Notes under the pieces: model-generated
The model's database searches: none
Seen by the model: the letters and a program-made list of their open reading frames with translations, nothing else
Told to the model about the DNA's origin: nothing
Assembly (NCBI RefSeq): GCF_028769735.1
Contig: NC_088171.1
Coordinates: 62,238,216-62,302,215 of the forward strand
Reading direction: 5' to 3'
DNA length: 64,000 bases
Origin: Zonotrichia leucophrys gambelii
Taxonomy: Eukaryota > Chordata > Aves > Passeriformes > Passerellidae
Part shown: positions 1 to 13,150 of the stretch, piece by piece
Layout: every line of letters starts with the position of its first letter
Position numbering within the stretch: position 1 is the first letter of the stretch
Position numbers and translations under genes: made by a program

Positions 1-3000
1 CACCAACACGAGTCCACTCTTGATGCTACCCATTGAGATCAAAGTAAGCCAAATAAGGAAGTGATAGTTCAATTCACATGGTGTGTGATAGGGCACAACA
101 GCTCAGTGTGGCTTCAGAGCTGCTTGCAGTGTTTCAGCCCCTCAGGAGACTTTCAGCCTCCTGAATAGCAAAGCTAAAGTTGAACAGGACCAAGGGAAAG
201 AAATCTTTCCTATTATTTTACAGTTGATCCCAAAGAAAAAGCATTGCAAAGCAAATCAGTCTCAAAATACATCCTAGAGATGTTTCTTCTTTTGTATCTA
301 AGGATTATTTTTTATTTTAAACGTCATTAACTTCAAAATAAGATTGCAATTGGATTTGTTTCACTGAGTGGCTTCCACTCTATGTGTAGAAATTAGCACA
401 GCTACTTAGAAAACTTTTGAACACTGTCTGTTGTCTGCCAAATTGTCTATTAAACAAACAGGCCCTGAGACTGGGGGAGGAAGGACACTGAGAGCTGGAG
501 AATATAATAGGATGAACTTCCTGGTAGGAAATTCCAGTAAATGCCATGGAGCATTAGATAAACAGGCTAAAAACTAATAGCAGCATTCCAAGCACATATA
601 ATTGACATAGGAATGAGGAAAAGTGTTATTCCTCACTTAAAAAACGTACAGAAGACAGCGATAAACCCCTCTATGAGGATGTAAATAATAAGACTGCCTA
701 CATACAAAGCAAGAAGTGAGGAGAAAGAGGAGCACTTACAAAGCCACACCAGTGCTACTGCAGTGTAGCTGCTCTGTAATGGTGCAAGATTGGACTTGCT
801 TTACAAAGTTCACTCACTAAACTGCCTGCTTAAGCTACAGCATCTTAAGCTTTGTTTTCCTTGGATACAGGATACCTACAAGAGAGGACAACTGTGGAAT
901 CTCACAAATGAAATTTCTGGAGTGCAAGTTTTCGTGTCTACACGTGTCTGCAGTTCGTGATGTCCCACCCTGGCACCCCAAACCTTTCTGTACTCCACAC
1001 AAAATACCCATACCAAGTTACATCACAGCAGTGCCATGGGACTGCATCACTTGACTCACTGAGAGGTGATTCACTGGGAACCAACAAACTTGTACATTCT
1101 TTCAAAAATTAACGATGCTAAGGATACGTATGTAAACACTTCAGACACTACAGAGAGCTACAAACTAGAAGGTAACAAGTTTTGAAAACTCAGGTGCACA
1201 TGAGCATTAGTGCTAGGTATTCACATCACCAAAGCAGGTGAATCCATCCTTAAAAAACATCAACACCAATCCTGACTCCATATTTTTAATTCACTGCCTG
1301 AGGTACGATGGCTCTTACATCTATCAACTTTTTCAATTAATGTAATTAGTAATGAGAAGTCAGATCTTAAGCAGCAACACTTCTTATTCTGAAGTACTTT
1401 CTTAACCCAGTTCCACCCAAGTATAAAAGCATACAGCAGGATTCCCCAAAAGTAATAAATGGACTTTGAATCCATTTAGGGTGATAAAAATATTATCTAG
1501 TTTCCAAAGGTCACTGTGAAAGTTGACAAAAAACATTCAGAAGATCCAGGCAACATGCAATGATTTGCATTTACAGAATCAGACAATGAGAAATAACGTG
1601 GGGTCCTAAGCATTTACTGTAACACAGGACAGTTCTGTACATTATGTAAACTGTGAATGTTAGTTCACTTTAAGGAGTCTCAACATTGTTCAAACAGATT
1701 AACCCTGATAAGTTATCCTTGCACCTACAAGTAACTACAATGCTGACTTTGCCCAAGAGATCAATTTATCATTCTCAAGTAAATGAAGTATCGTTTCAAA
1801 AATTCAATTAACAGCATTATATACAAAAAAAAAAATCCTTACATAACCTTGATGAAGTTAACACAATAACCTCTTCCACATACCAAACCTCAGAGTAACA
1901 AAAATAAATAACAAGTACCCAAGAAACAGGAAAACATGGTTTACATATCCAAAAGCAGCTACTCCCAAAAGCAGTTGGAAAGGAGGCTCCAGATTAGCAG
2001 AAAGTCACAGAAATAGATAAAAGATTATAAGAGAGCAAGGGTGATAATCACAGATAGCTGGGCCCCAAAGACCCCAGCGATGACTGACAGCCTCCACCAC
2101 CCTAGATCCGGAGCCGGTACTGCCATCAGAAGGCTTCTCTTCACAACACATTTCTTTGACTACAAACTGAACTTGGTTTTCTCCTAACCTGGGTTGCTAA
2201 ATTCTAGAAACTGATGACTTCCTCCCTCCCCACATCAAGGGAGGCAGCAGCTCCATTTAGTTTTATTGCACAGGTCAGTTTGGCCACAGTTTACATGGCT
2301 GAAATGGCACAGAGATAGGCAAGTTCCTGATGCTTTAAATGCTGTGTAATGTCACAAAGAACAACTAATTCACTGAGCTTCCACTGTGATGCACATTCTA
2401 CCTTGGCAGTTTTTTATCAATCCATCAGCAACACCATGGAGCAGAACAACCTGAGTGTGCTGGCAAAATGACAACCAACTGATTTCAAATAGGAAGCTTT
2501 GCTTATTCCCATTGACAGAGAGGGAATAAAAAGAAGACAAGATGGCAGCAGGCCTTAAGTGAAGTGAATGAGTGTTGGTAGACTAAATTTTCTTTTTCAC
2601 ATTTAGGAAAATTCTGTCATGTGCAGGACAATCTAAAACAACTGATGCAACAGCCTAATTTACAAGACAACACCATAACACATGATTTACCTGGGAGTCA
2701 CAGGTAATGAATTTCTAGGGGAAAAGACATTAAAGATTACATTGAATATTTTCAAAAAGTATCCCTTTTTGCTTTGGTGAAGCAGAAAATCTTCAGTCAT
2801 ACAGTCAAACAAGAACTTTAACCTGTGCAAAAACTGACCCACACCAGACACAATCTGTCCCTTCTACTTTGTCTTCTTTACAATGTATTTCTAAACTAAA
2901 CACCTTGAGATGACTTCTCCAGAAAAATTAGTAGCACTCTGAAGTCTCAAATTCTAAAATGAAGTGAATTTGCATTTTTCTCTCTAATCTACACTTTGAT

Positions 3001-3417
3001 GAAAGAAAAGAATCTGACTTTCTAATATCACCTCCTACGTATCACAGACCCTAGCTGCTGTGCTATTGTAGCCAAGGATAAGAATGCAATTTTAGAATCT
3101 TTGTTATGAAAATCAAATGAACAAGCACCTGTCAGGAAGTACCATAAACACAGTTGCTCCTACCAAAAAGCAAGTAGAAGGATTTGCTAACCTCAAGGCT
3201 GTTCAGAGTTGAAATTACAGAGCATAACTCTACAGAGAAATTACAGCAAAACAGTCACTGTGTCAAAACTGGAAGGCATAAACTCATTATTTTCCCCTCA
3301 CTTAAAAAAATCTAATTTCCACTTTGAGTTTGCATTGTTTAAGCTTTCAATATTAATTCATCCATGTGCTCAAGTTCAACAACTTAAGAAGTCCTTTAAC
3401 ACTGGAATATTCTCAGG
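1..3417 (-). other. E2F3: E2F3 intron 1 sequence, no exon recognised
   Basis: AT-rich, with poly(A) at about 1826-1838 and only short random frames. I looked for the exon 2 peptide (AKRRLEL) and the DNA-binding domain on the minus strand and did not see them. Assignment to the E2F3 intron assumes the gene continues past the window edge. Confidence 0.6.
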
Positions 3418-4110
3418 GAGTGGCTGAGGTGGGAAAGCACCTCTGGAGATCATCCAGTCCACCTGCCACTGCTCAAAGAGAATGCAACTACAACAGGATG
3501 CTCAGGGCTGTATTCAGTTGGGTTTTTAATATGGCCAGTGAATGCAACTCCACCGCCTAAGGGACCTGTTCCAGCACACCTCTGCTGTATAATCTTCTAT
3601 TTAAATGGACTTTGTTGATTACAACTTTTGCCCATTGCCTTTTATCCTGTCACTGGCCACCAGTGAGTATAGCCTGGCTCCATTTTCCTCGCTCTTTCCC
3701 ATGATGTGTTTAAACACCTCCAGGCTCAACAATCCCATCTCTCTCAGCCTCTTCTTCTACGTGAGATGCTCTGAGGCTTTAACCACCTTCACAGCCCCTC
3801 ACTGGACCTGCTGCAGTATGTCCATGTCCCCTCACAATGGGGAGCCAGAACCAGACCCAGCATGTCAGCTGTGTCTCACCAGGGCTGAGCAGAGGGAAAG
3901 GATCTTCTCACTCTGCAGAGCTGCTGTACAGCAGGTTTGTCCCAGCCCATGCTGGTACCTGGAATTATTCGTCTGCAGAGGCAGGACTTTGTCCCTCCTT
4001 TTGCTGAACTTCACGAGGTTCCTGTCAGCCCTTTCCTCAAGCCTGTCAAAGTCCCTCTGGACAGCAGTGCAACCATCAGATGTATCAGCTACCGCCCCCA
4101 ATTCTGTATC
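3418..4110 (-). mobile_element. CR1 LINE fragment, 3' region
   Basis: Read on the minus strand this resembles the 3' part of avian CR1, ending in the consensus for 'associated ... TGGATGATCTCCAGAGGTGC'. The plus-strand text carries the usual reversed landmarks: 'atcatccagtccacctgcc', 'cctccaggctcaacaatcccatctctctcagcctc' in pieces, and 'gtcaaagtccctctggacagc'. It is about 0.7 kb, 5'-truncated and mutated, and lies in the sense orientation of E2F3 within intron 1. Confidence 0.75.
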
Positions 4111-7100
4111 TCCTTATCAGTCAAGTCACTCCTTAATATTAATTTCATAAGCAAAACATTGCTTAAGTTGCACTGAAGGGCATTTTCTTCAGACCTCAAA
4201 TAATTCATGCTGTCCTGTTTAACAGCATCTTCTGATTTCAAGATCTTTCCCTTACAAATACTAGCACTGAATCACATTGGGTCATTTCAGGTATCGGTCA
4301 CACCAAAACTGTTGACTGAGGCAAAAGTATCCCCACTCTTGCTCATTTTTTTGTACATGCCAGGATGCAAGCCTCAGTGCCACTGCCTCTCAGCCTTGTG
4401 CTGGAAGCTGGTGTGCAGTTGCTTGCCCATTACAGGCTTCTGAGAAGTGCTGCTTTCCAGGATACAGGCCCCCTTTCATAAGGCATGGCTTGCACTCCCT
4501 GTGCTCTGGCATACAGCTTTGCCTTTGGCTGTGCTAAAGACACAGTGTGTCTGAATGTGCCTACAGAGCAAGTTGTGAGAGCTCCATTATCATCACCCAT
4601 TCTGCTGGCAATTACTATCAGTAACAGTTTTTTTTGTTTACTTCTGTGACAAGGATGAAAGCACTCCCTAGTATTGGGATTAGGGAAAATACTCACAGGA
4701 ATCAATCAAAAGGACCCATTTCCTGCCACTTAGCCAATTTTTTAAACCAATTTCACATTGAGAGTTACTTTTGTTAATCCAAATGGTTTACAAAATTAAA
4801 TGTATTTTCTATCAGCCTCACTGACATGCTAGACTGCTGTACCTTTGTTAACTTCCAGCTTTCTGCAGGAGAAGGGTGAAGGTAGGAAGAGCTGGCTGTG
4901 GGATACTGCTGGTAAACACTTTTGGAAACACCACAGGCACTCTTTGCAGTGCTGTATACAGAAGAACTCCATCCTCATAATTGCACACTACTACTTAAAC
5001 CCTACAGAGAGATTTATTTCAAGACTATTGACCATCCCAAGTATTCTGAAAGTTTTACAGGCACAGGCACAAGGCTGGAAGAGCAGAACGTTACCAGAGG
5101 GATAAAGAGACAACACCTGGATTGAAAGCAGAAATTTGTGTATCTATTCATGAGCTTTAATTTCCATTGATTGTACCCTAAAGTCATGAGAAAGTCCATT
5201 TGGCTTCTTGTACTGTGGCCTCCCTCCTCTCTCCCTTTCTGCTACCTGTCCTGCTGTATAACCATGCAGCTATTAGAACTATCCTGTAGGCAATGGACAG
5301 CAAAATGGGATTTTCCAGAAGCCTGGGGAGGTCTTCCAGTGGAATCTAGCACTAAAATATCACCTATTAAAGGCTGCACTAAAAATTCCTTTCTTTAAAT
5401 AACTTTGAAGAGAGAAGAAATCTATCTACTCAATTCAGGCCCATGAACTCCTTCCCAAACATACCTTAATCTGTTCAGAAGATAAATGACCATACAGTTT
5501 AATTGTGCCTTCTTCACAGAAGCCATAACTTTCTCTCTTATGATCAGTACACCTTGATCCTTTTCATTTTCAAATGCAGTCCCACTTATGAGTCATCTTT
5601 CCCTCCTCTCACACACACTTTTCAGTCTCTCCTCTTCATCCTTTTCCTCTTGTTTTAGTAAAAGCTGTAGGTAGGGTGAACTAAAATAGCAGGTTTCACA
5701 ACTGGACATGAGACATCCTTAAATTTAGATCAAATAAGCCCTTCAAAAGTACACGAGAGCTTTCCATCCAGACAGATTTATAAAAGCTACATATAATTAT
5801 GGAAAGGAATAAGAATAAAAATAGCCTGTGGACGATGCCCTCTCTCAACAATATATGGATAGGAAGGAGGACAGCCTTGTTCTCTTAGAAGCAGGAGGAA
5901 AGGTAACTTGAGGCAGCCGTGGGAAGCTCCCACAGCCTGTAGGCTTGCTAGATTGCTAAAAATCCTTAAGCATGATAGATTCCCATAGAAATCCTCATTT
6001 CCTACACTAATTGTTTTCCCAACCCTAATTCCAAACTATAATCAAACTGTAAAGCTAAGATTACCCCAGAAAACTTGACTACATCTCACTACCTGGGACT
6101 GCAGGTTCTTATCCAAGCTAAAGCAAAGACAGTGTTGGACGAAACTCGCTTTGCCAGTCATCGGTTTGTCTTGGAAGTCTAAAACTCAAGAAAACACAAA
6201 AACCTGTTGTCTTGCCTTGACATCCATAAATCCTACCCTTTCAACAGGCGCCTGCTGATGATAGCAGCAAGAGTCATCTTACTCCCGAATTTCCTCCCAC
6301 GCTTTGCACTGGCAAGGAGCCCTCACGCACTCTGTCCCCACTTGGAGCGAGTTCTGCAGCCTGGTCCTACGCTTTCCACCGCAAACTGGAAATTTCGCGT
6401 CCACTTCAGGTAAATACATTTTATTGAATTAAATGCAAGAAAGTAAATATGGCAGAGTTACAGCGCTCCTTGTGTAAAACATTGACTTCCAAGATAAACA
6501 GGAATGCTACACAGCTTTCGCCTACTGCTATCCTGCAAGCGTTTCAATGCACAATGGTGCTAAAGAAATCGGGAGAAAGATGGAAATCCTGGCAGCTGCT
6601 GAGAGGAGAACTGAGGCTACTGGCAGTGGGCAGCGCATGCAAGGATCGAGAGATAAACACATCAGACCTTTTTCACAAGTAATCAATAACAAAATAGTTA
6701 TGTTTGAAAACAGACAACAGATTAAAGCAAAACTCTTATTTCACAGCCCTGTGAGTTACAGGCTGTCTCCAGAGTTAGTTCTGCACTAGCTGAGTTTGTG
6801 GTGGAGGTTTACTTACAATAAGAATGACACACCTTCTTTTAAGCCAAAGCTGAAATTCAGCACTATATTCTGGTCACAAAGGCAGAATTTTGCCATAGCA
6901 TGGAATAAGCAGGGCCCTGGATGCACTCGTTGCCATGCAGGCTGGCTCCACCTCGCCACTCTAGGGGCAGAAAGGAGACTTTGCTATGAGAGCAGTCACG
7001 AAACTCAACCTTCCTTGGCCAACTTTGCATGTGACTGGTATTCATTACCACCCCTCTGACCATGAGCCTTCCCACCTTCATAAGCTACACGAGACCCTTG

Positions 7101-10100
7101 GCTGCAGCAGCTGTTGACTGTAAAAGCCATCCCAGCTGCTATCTCCAAGGACTCTGTAATCTTTCATGGAAGACCACAACTCCTTTACTTTCACCTATTA
7201 ACAATCAGTCACATTAAAGCCCTGTTTAGAGCTGTACCTGTCAGACTGTACTTGCCAGAGCAGCACAGCCAGTCTTTCCTCTGGAGGTGTACCCTGATAG
7301 CAGCAATTGCTGAGAAGGACTCCAGTACTGCAAGCTCACTACATACATAACTTCTAGGCACAAATTACATTTTTATCTTCACCTACTTCAGTGCCAGCCA
7401 TCAGACTGTAATTAAATTACAGGTAGCCTGGGAGCCTCGGTCAGGGACAGGAAGACAACTGCATGAGGCATTTTGCAAACAGCACTGAGCAGATTCCCAG
7501 TTTAAGCAAATATGCCTTTCCTCCATGAACTGAGGATGCTTTCTGCCATAGTTACTCCTCCATGTGCTCACAAACCCACTACTATTGGAATAAGAATCCC
7601 AATATTACCAGGTAGATTGTGCCTGGGCCGGCCACCAAGCCCTTCAAAGCTGGAGATGGGGAGAGCGTGTGAGCTCCCTCCAGTCCTTGGGCACTGCTGG
7701 CCAGGCTGGGGCAGCTGCACACCCTCGGTACCCCAAGCAGAGAGCAGTGGCACAAAATCTGCCTATTTCTTTGCACAGCCATCTGCTGGGGTTTCGTTCT
7801 GCACAACTTCACTGGCTTCTAGGAGATGCTGAGGTCACACACTCAGCGAGGCTCTTGGTCTGCTGCCACTCCAAGCAAGCGTCCCGTGTGTGGGGAGAGG
7901 GCACGGCCAGGGGCAGCCTCTGCTGGCCACCTCCACCCTAACCTGCGGCCAGCTGGGCCAGGGAGCTCCCTGTGCTGAAAACTAATCACCCAGCCAGTGT
8001 TAGCTTTCAGCTGGAGCAGTCCCCGGCCTGACAAACACAGAGGTACGAGGGCAGGCGCCAAAGCAGGGAGGGAGGGAGGGCAGCGTGACCCTATTTGTGT
8101 CATGGCACCAATTTGGATCGTGGCTGCAAGTTGACTCTGAAACCACATCCCCAAAGGGTCTCCCAGAACGGTTCCCAGGAAATCCCCTCTGTCATGGGAA
8201 GAACAGTAGCACAGACCTGGTTCCTAAATCATCCTTTCCCTTCCTATCCCATGAGGCAATTAAGGCTACTCTGCCTATGAGAGGATTACATTTCATGTTC
8301 AAGAATGTGCAGTAGGAAACAGCAGGATATTTCAGTGTCCAAGACAGAACCATTCTCGTGCTGCTGAACTGAATAAATACAGCATGTTGGTCTAGGGCAC
8401 AATGGTGAGGACCCATGGAAAGACCTCTATCCCTTGATAACCTCCTGCAGAAACCCATCATGACTGAATTGCTTTGCATTTCAATCCCTGCATGAAGCTA
8501 GTGACCACCTGAAGGATCTTGACATGGCTTTTAATCCTCTTCTCCATCTAACTGTCTTCAGAAATACCCAGCAGTTTACCAAGCAGCACAACTGCTTAAC
8601 AGCATGTGACTATTTAAAATGGTGAAAGCAAGTCTTATCATATCTACCCTAAAAGAGTATCCTCAAAGTGTAACAAGGAAACTGGAACCATCAGTTAGCA
8701 ATATTATCGCTCTTCCCTCACAACAGAAAACAAGGAGAAAAAAGCTAATCAAATACTACCACCTTTCTTCCCCTCTCCTATTGCTTCTGCTAACATTGAC
8801 CACATTTGTGGTTAAATGCAGGGAGTCAAACTTCCTATAAGCAGTGTTGTTATGGTTCCAGATTTCCACTGTGGTTCAGCTGTATCACAGCTCTGGAAAG
8901 GCAAACTGGCACGTGCTCAAACCGCCACCTTCCCTTGTTAGGGTGAAAAAATTCCATATTGTGATTCTAAAAGTTTCTTTACCTGAACTACCTCGCTGGC
9001 CTGTCTTCTAAGATTAAAGACCTTTATAGCGAACTTAAGAAAACACTTTGTTGAAATTGATATTCTGGATAAAAATGCTTAGTGAAAACAGCAATGCAAT
9101 TTCATCACGCTACAGGAGATGCACACAGCCAGTTAAAATGAAAACCTTCCTATTGAGACAACACTTCTAATTCAGGGTTCTGGCTGGGAAGATCACTGCA
9201 CCTGCTCCATGCTGGGGCTCATGCCCACGCAGTCATGGAGAGGCACTCAAAGACGAGGCAGAGAGACAATGAGGACAAAAAGCATCATCTCTCAGGGAGA
9301 GGTGAAGTACTTGTAGAAGGCGTTCGGCATCACTCTGCAGCAGAAGGAACAATACATTTTCATATGATTTGATCAACACTAACCAAAGAATCTGACATCA
9401 GCTTTTCAGCAGGGAAGCAAACCTTCCAGGACCATTACAGGCAGGCAGGCGGGCAATTCCTAATCTTCTAGGCATGGCACCTTTGCACTTTCAGCAGGAA
9501 AGCTGGGGTAGCTCTGGTGAGCAAGTACATTTGCTGGGATCTTTATGCCACCCCTCTCACACCACTGCACTATTACACAAAGTTCCAAATCTGTTGGCTT
9601 TTTCCACTTCAACAAGGTGTTGCCATCCAACAAGTCAATAAGGCAAGCTCAAGTATCTGATATTTTTAGCTAGATATACCATAGCACCTCACAGATGCCT
9701 CAAGATTTCTCCCTGCAAGGTCTTGAAGGCAATTCCCCCCTTCTCTGCTGCTGGTTGAACAGAGTTTGGGACCTGCTCTCCACATGCTGAGTCAACTGAG
9801 CTTTTTAAACAGCTGGGAAAGCCACATTTATCTGCCTGAAATGAAGCACAGATATAATCCCTGTCCAGTACAACTGGGGCTGCCTCCTCACCTTGGAGGA
9901 AGTAAGGAAGTGGTTTGAAACTGGCATTGAGGCCATCAAAAGAGTGAAAGGGTAGTCAAAAAAGCCCCTAAACTGCACAAATCTTAAAGGGGAAAGAAAA
10001 AGACTGAAATTCTGATCATTTCTTACTGAAAACACAATGGTAACTCTTGATTCACTTCAAAACAGAAAGACCTGATTTTGGCCTTAGAGAAAGGGGTCCA

Positions 10101-12663
10101 TCTTAGTCTCTGCATTGCAGAGGAAAACAATCACATTTTTGCTTGCTCTGACTTATCGCTACATTGATTATTCTCCAGGACTAGGAAAGAGGGAGAAAGA
10201 AGGCAGATTGTAATCACCCTAATAAAATTCTTTTAGGTGAAGGAAGTGAATGCATCTTACTTTTCCTAGCAACCCTCTTCCCTAATTCTGAAGCAAATAA
10301 ATCACACTAAGCATAGTATCTTGAACATATGGCTCTGAATAAGAGGGATTTGCCTCCTTTTCTCTTTTTTTTTTCCTCCTCTAAATTAAATATGCCAGTC
10401 TCTGGAATTCCCTACCCATTCCATTTCACAGCAAAAGGGGTTTCTGTCCCCCTAAAACACAAACACCACCAAAGAAATTCCTTTGTAACTACTAACTTAA
10501 TTCTGCCCACAGAAGGCTGTACCTAAGTGTAATATCTAGCCAACTGCACACAACCTGCTCACTACTGTTGCGTTCACTTCCCACATATTCAGCAAACACG
10601 AAGCCACCAAGACAAGAATAGTGAAGGACTTCAGTGCACCGAGACCAGCAGCAACACGAAGAGCATCTTTACAGATGAACAGGTCACAACAACGCTGGAG
10701 GCTGCCAAATGATTTTGCACCTTTCTTTCCCATCTCTCTTGTAAACACCTACAAAACACATGGCTCCAAGTACAGAAACTCATGGGATGTGTTTTTATTT
10801 TGCCCTTTGCTTTTCCACGCACAAGACACCCCACATTGCACGGTGTGGGCTTTGAATGCTCCCCTGTCTTTCTGCAGGGCAGCTGAAGTGGAGGACCAAT
10901 GGGAAGGATGCTGCTAACTCCTAGATCTGGAAGAGGCTTTCCACAGGCACCCTGCAGGAAGGGGGAAACACCTTCTAAAGTTCCTCATTCCCCTGCCTGC
11001 AATCCAAGAAGGCAGCTGGTGACACTGCGTGGAAGACAATCACAGAGAAGTTTTGCCAGTAGGAACGAAAGGGTAACAAGGATGCCAAAAGCCAATGGTC
11101 TGCACTTTTCTTTATTTTTGGTAAGCAAAAATAAAACCAAGCAGCACCAATGTGACTAGCAATAGAAATCAGGAAGGAAATGTAAATGATTTTATAGAAA
11201 GCGTGAATCAAAGTCATACCAAAAGCCACCTGAATGTTTCTCTATCATAGGCAATTTCTCATGTTCTTTTATGTCATCTTTGCAGTGTCAGTTTTCGAGA
11301 GAACAATTCTCAGCTCAGCACGACAGAACAGCAATACCAACGGGCATGCAGAACATTAGCATGTTATAAATAAACTGCTAATTTGAGGTGGGAAAAATCA
11401 TCAAGGCAGCTCTTATGATTAAGAATCAGAGAAAGAAAATGAGCAACTTGCTTATGCTTTCAGGACATTGTATTTTACCCAAAAAAAAAAAAACAAAACT
11501 TTTTCTAACCCATAATTCCTGAGGGAAAGAAAGAATAAACCCAGTGAAATACCCATGGTTGAGACAAAGAAGCCAGTGAAAATGCTATTACAATTTTTAA
11601 AGTCCTCCCTGTACCCACCTCAAGTAGTAAGCTGTCTTTTTTACTGGCTGAAAGAATTTTGTGCTTAAGGGTACTACAGCCGGGTTGTGAAGTTTCAGCT
11701 TCCTCTCACCCGACTTGCAGCTTTACATAACTCCCCAGAGACACTTTTTGGTCACAGATACCACACAGCTGAAAGCAAAAAAAAAAAACAACCAAACCAA
11801 CCCACCCAAAAAAATACAGTGCAGAAGAGGTGCAGAAGCATTATACAGCAATTGAGAGCTGGGTTACTTAGAGCCACTCAATAAAATTCTTACCATGAAA
11901 AGTGAAACTTTATTCTGCTGAGCCGACGGCCAGGATTATTCGTGCCGGCGATAGCCCTGATCACCACCCTCCGTCTGCCCCGTGTGGGGTTCCCTTCCCA
12001 CCCTGTCCCCAAGTCTGCAAGGACAGATAACGCCCCGCCACGGCATGGCTGCCACCTCGGGTATTATTTCTGTCCTGCTCCAGCATTGTCACTCTGTCCC
12101 AGCATGACACTTACCAAGCACTGCTATAAAAATTTCTGCGAATATCTATGTTTTCCACGAGCGGAGATAATGGCCTCATTGCAAAAGCCTTGATAAAAGC
12201 TCCTACAAGACAGCTTTCAGATATCACCACACAAAAGGCTTCTGTGAGAGCTGTAACCAACATCAATTCCCGCTATGCGAAGACATTAGACAAAGTGTGA
12301 ACTAGCTTACTGTATGGGGACAAAAAACTGACTGTCAATGTGTGGGACCAACGCTGTCTAAAAACACAGCGCTGGCAAGGCAAAATAGCACCAGCATATA
12401 TACATGGTAATTGCCATTTAATTCCAGAATTAACAGCACAAGAAAACAAGTACTGAAGGCACTATTAGGTTACTAGCATCACTCAAGACATTATAATTCC
12501 ATATAATTCCATTTCTAGTGTCCCTGGTAGGTAAATGACTTTAGAGACAGCAGATGTTAAAAAACACCCAAGCAAAAGGTGAAAGAAAGCCCAGTTTCCA
12601 TTACAGAAGCACTCAGAGAATGCAGCAAACCCTTCAGATCTGCTCCTTAGAGCATGCATTTTC
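4111..12663. other. E2F3 intron 1, no gene recognised
   Basis: Mostly AT-rich, with a GC-richer patch around 7.6-8.07 kb (frames up to 106 codons, no recognisable protein) and A-rich tracts near 11.48 and 11.78 kb. No exon, RNA gene or clear repeat was recognised. Confidence 0.55.
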
Positions 12664-12664
12664 C

Positions 12665-12922
12665 TACAGAATCATGGAATAGCTTGGGGTGAAAGAGATC
12701 TTTAAAGGTCATCTAGTCCAACCCCCCTGCAATGAGCACTGACATCTAACTGGATCAGGTTGCTCAGAGCCCCATCTAACCCAGCCTTGAATGTTTCCAG
12801 GAATGGGTACCTATCACCTGTCTGAGCAACGTGTTCCAATGTTTCATTAGCCTTGCTGTAAAAGCCATCTCATATCTAGCCTAAATCCACACTCTTTTAG
12901 TTTAAAACCATTACCCATTAAT
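12665..12922 (-). mobile_element. CR1 LINE 3' end fragment
   Basis: Begins with the reversed CR1 terminus ('agaatcatggaatagc'), followed by 'ggtcatctagtccaaccc', 'aggttgctcagagccccat' and 'ccagccttgaatgtttcc', which are classic CR1 3' landmarks on the complementary strand. About 260 bp, 5'-truncated. Confidence 0.9.
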
Positions 12923-13150
12923 AATCATAGAATAACCCGAGCAGGAACAGACCCATAGGATCACTGAGTCCAGCTCCTGGCCCTGCAGGACAGCCCTGAT
13001 AATCACACTATGCATCGTCCAAAGGCTTCTTGAACTCTGCCAGTCTTGGTGCTGTGACCACTGCCCTGGGGAGCCTGTTCAGTGCCCAAACTCCCTCTGG
13101 GTGAAGACCATTTTCCTGATACCCAGCCTAAGCCATGGGAGACAACCTGG
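12923..13150 (-). mobile_element. Second CR1 LINE 3' end fragment, different subfamily
   Basis: Starts with another reversed terminus ('aatcatagaataacc') directly after the previous fragment, then 'cactgagtccagctcctggcc', 'ggcttcttgaactctgcc' and 'ccctggggagcctgttcagtg'. The internal text differs from its neighbour, so this is a separate insertion of a different CR1 subfamily in the same orientation. Confidence 0.85.
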
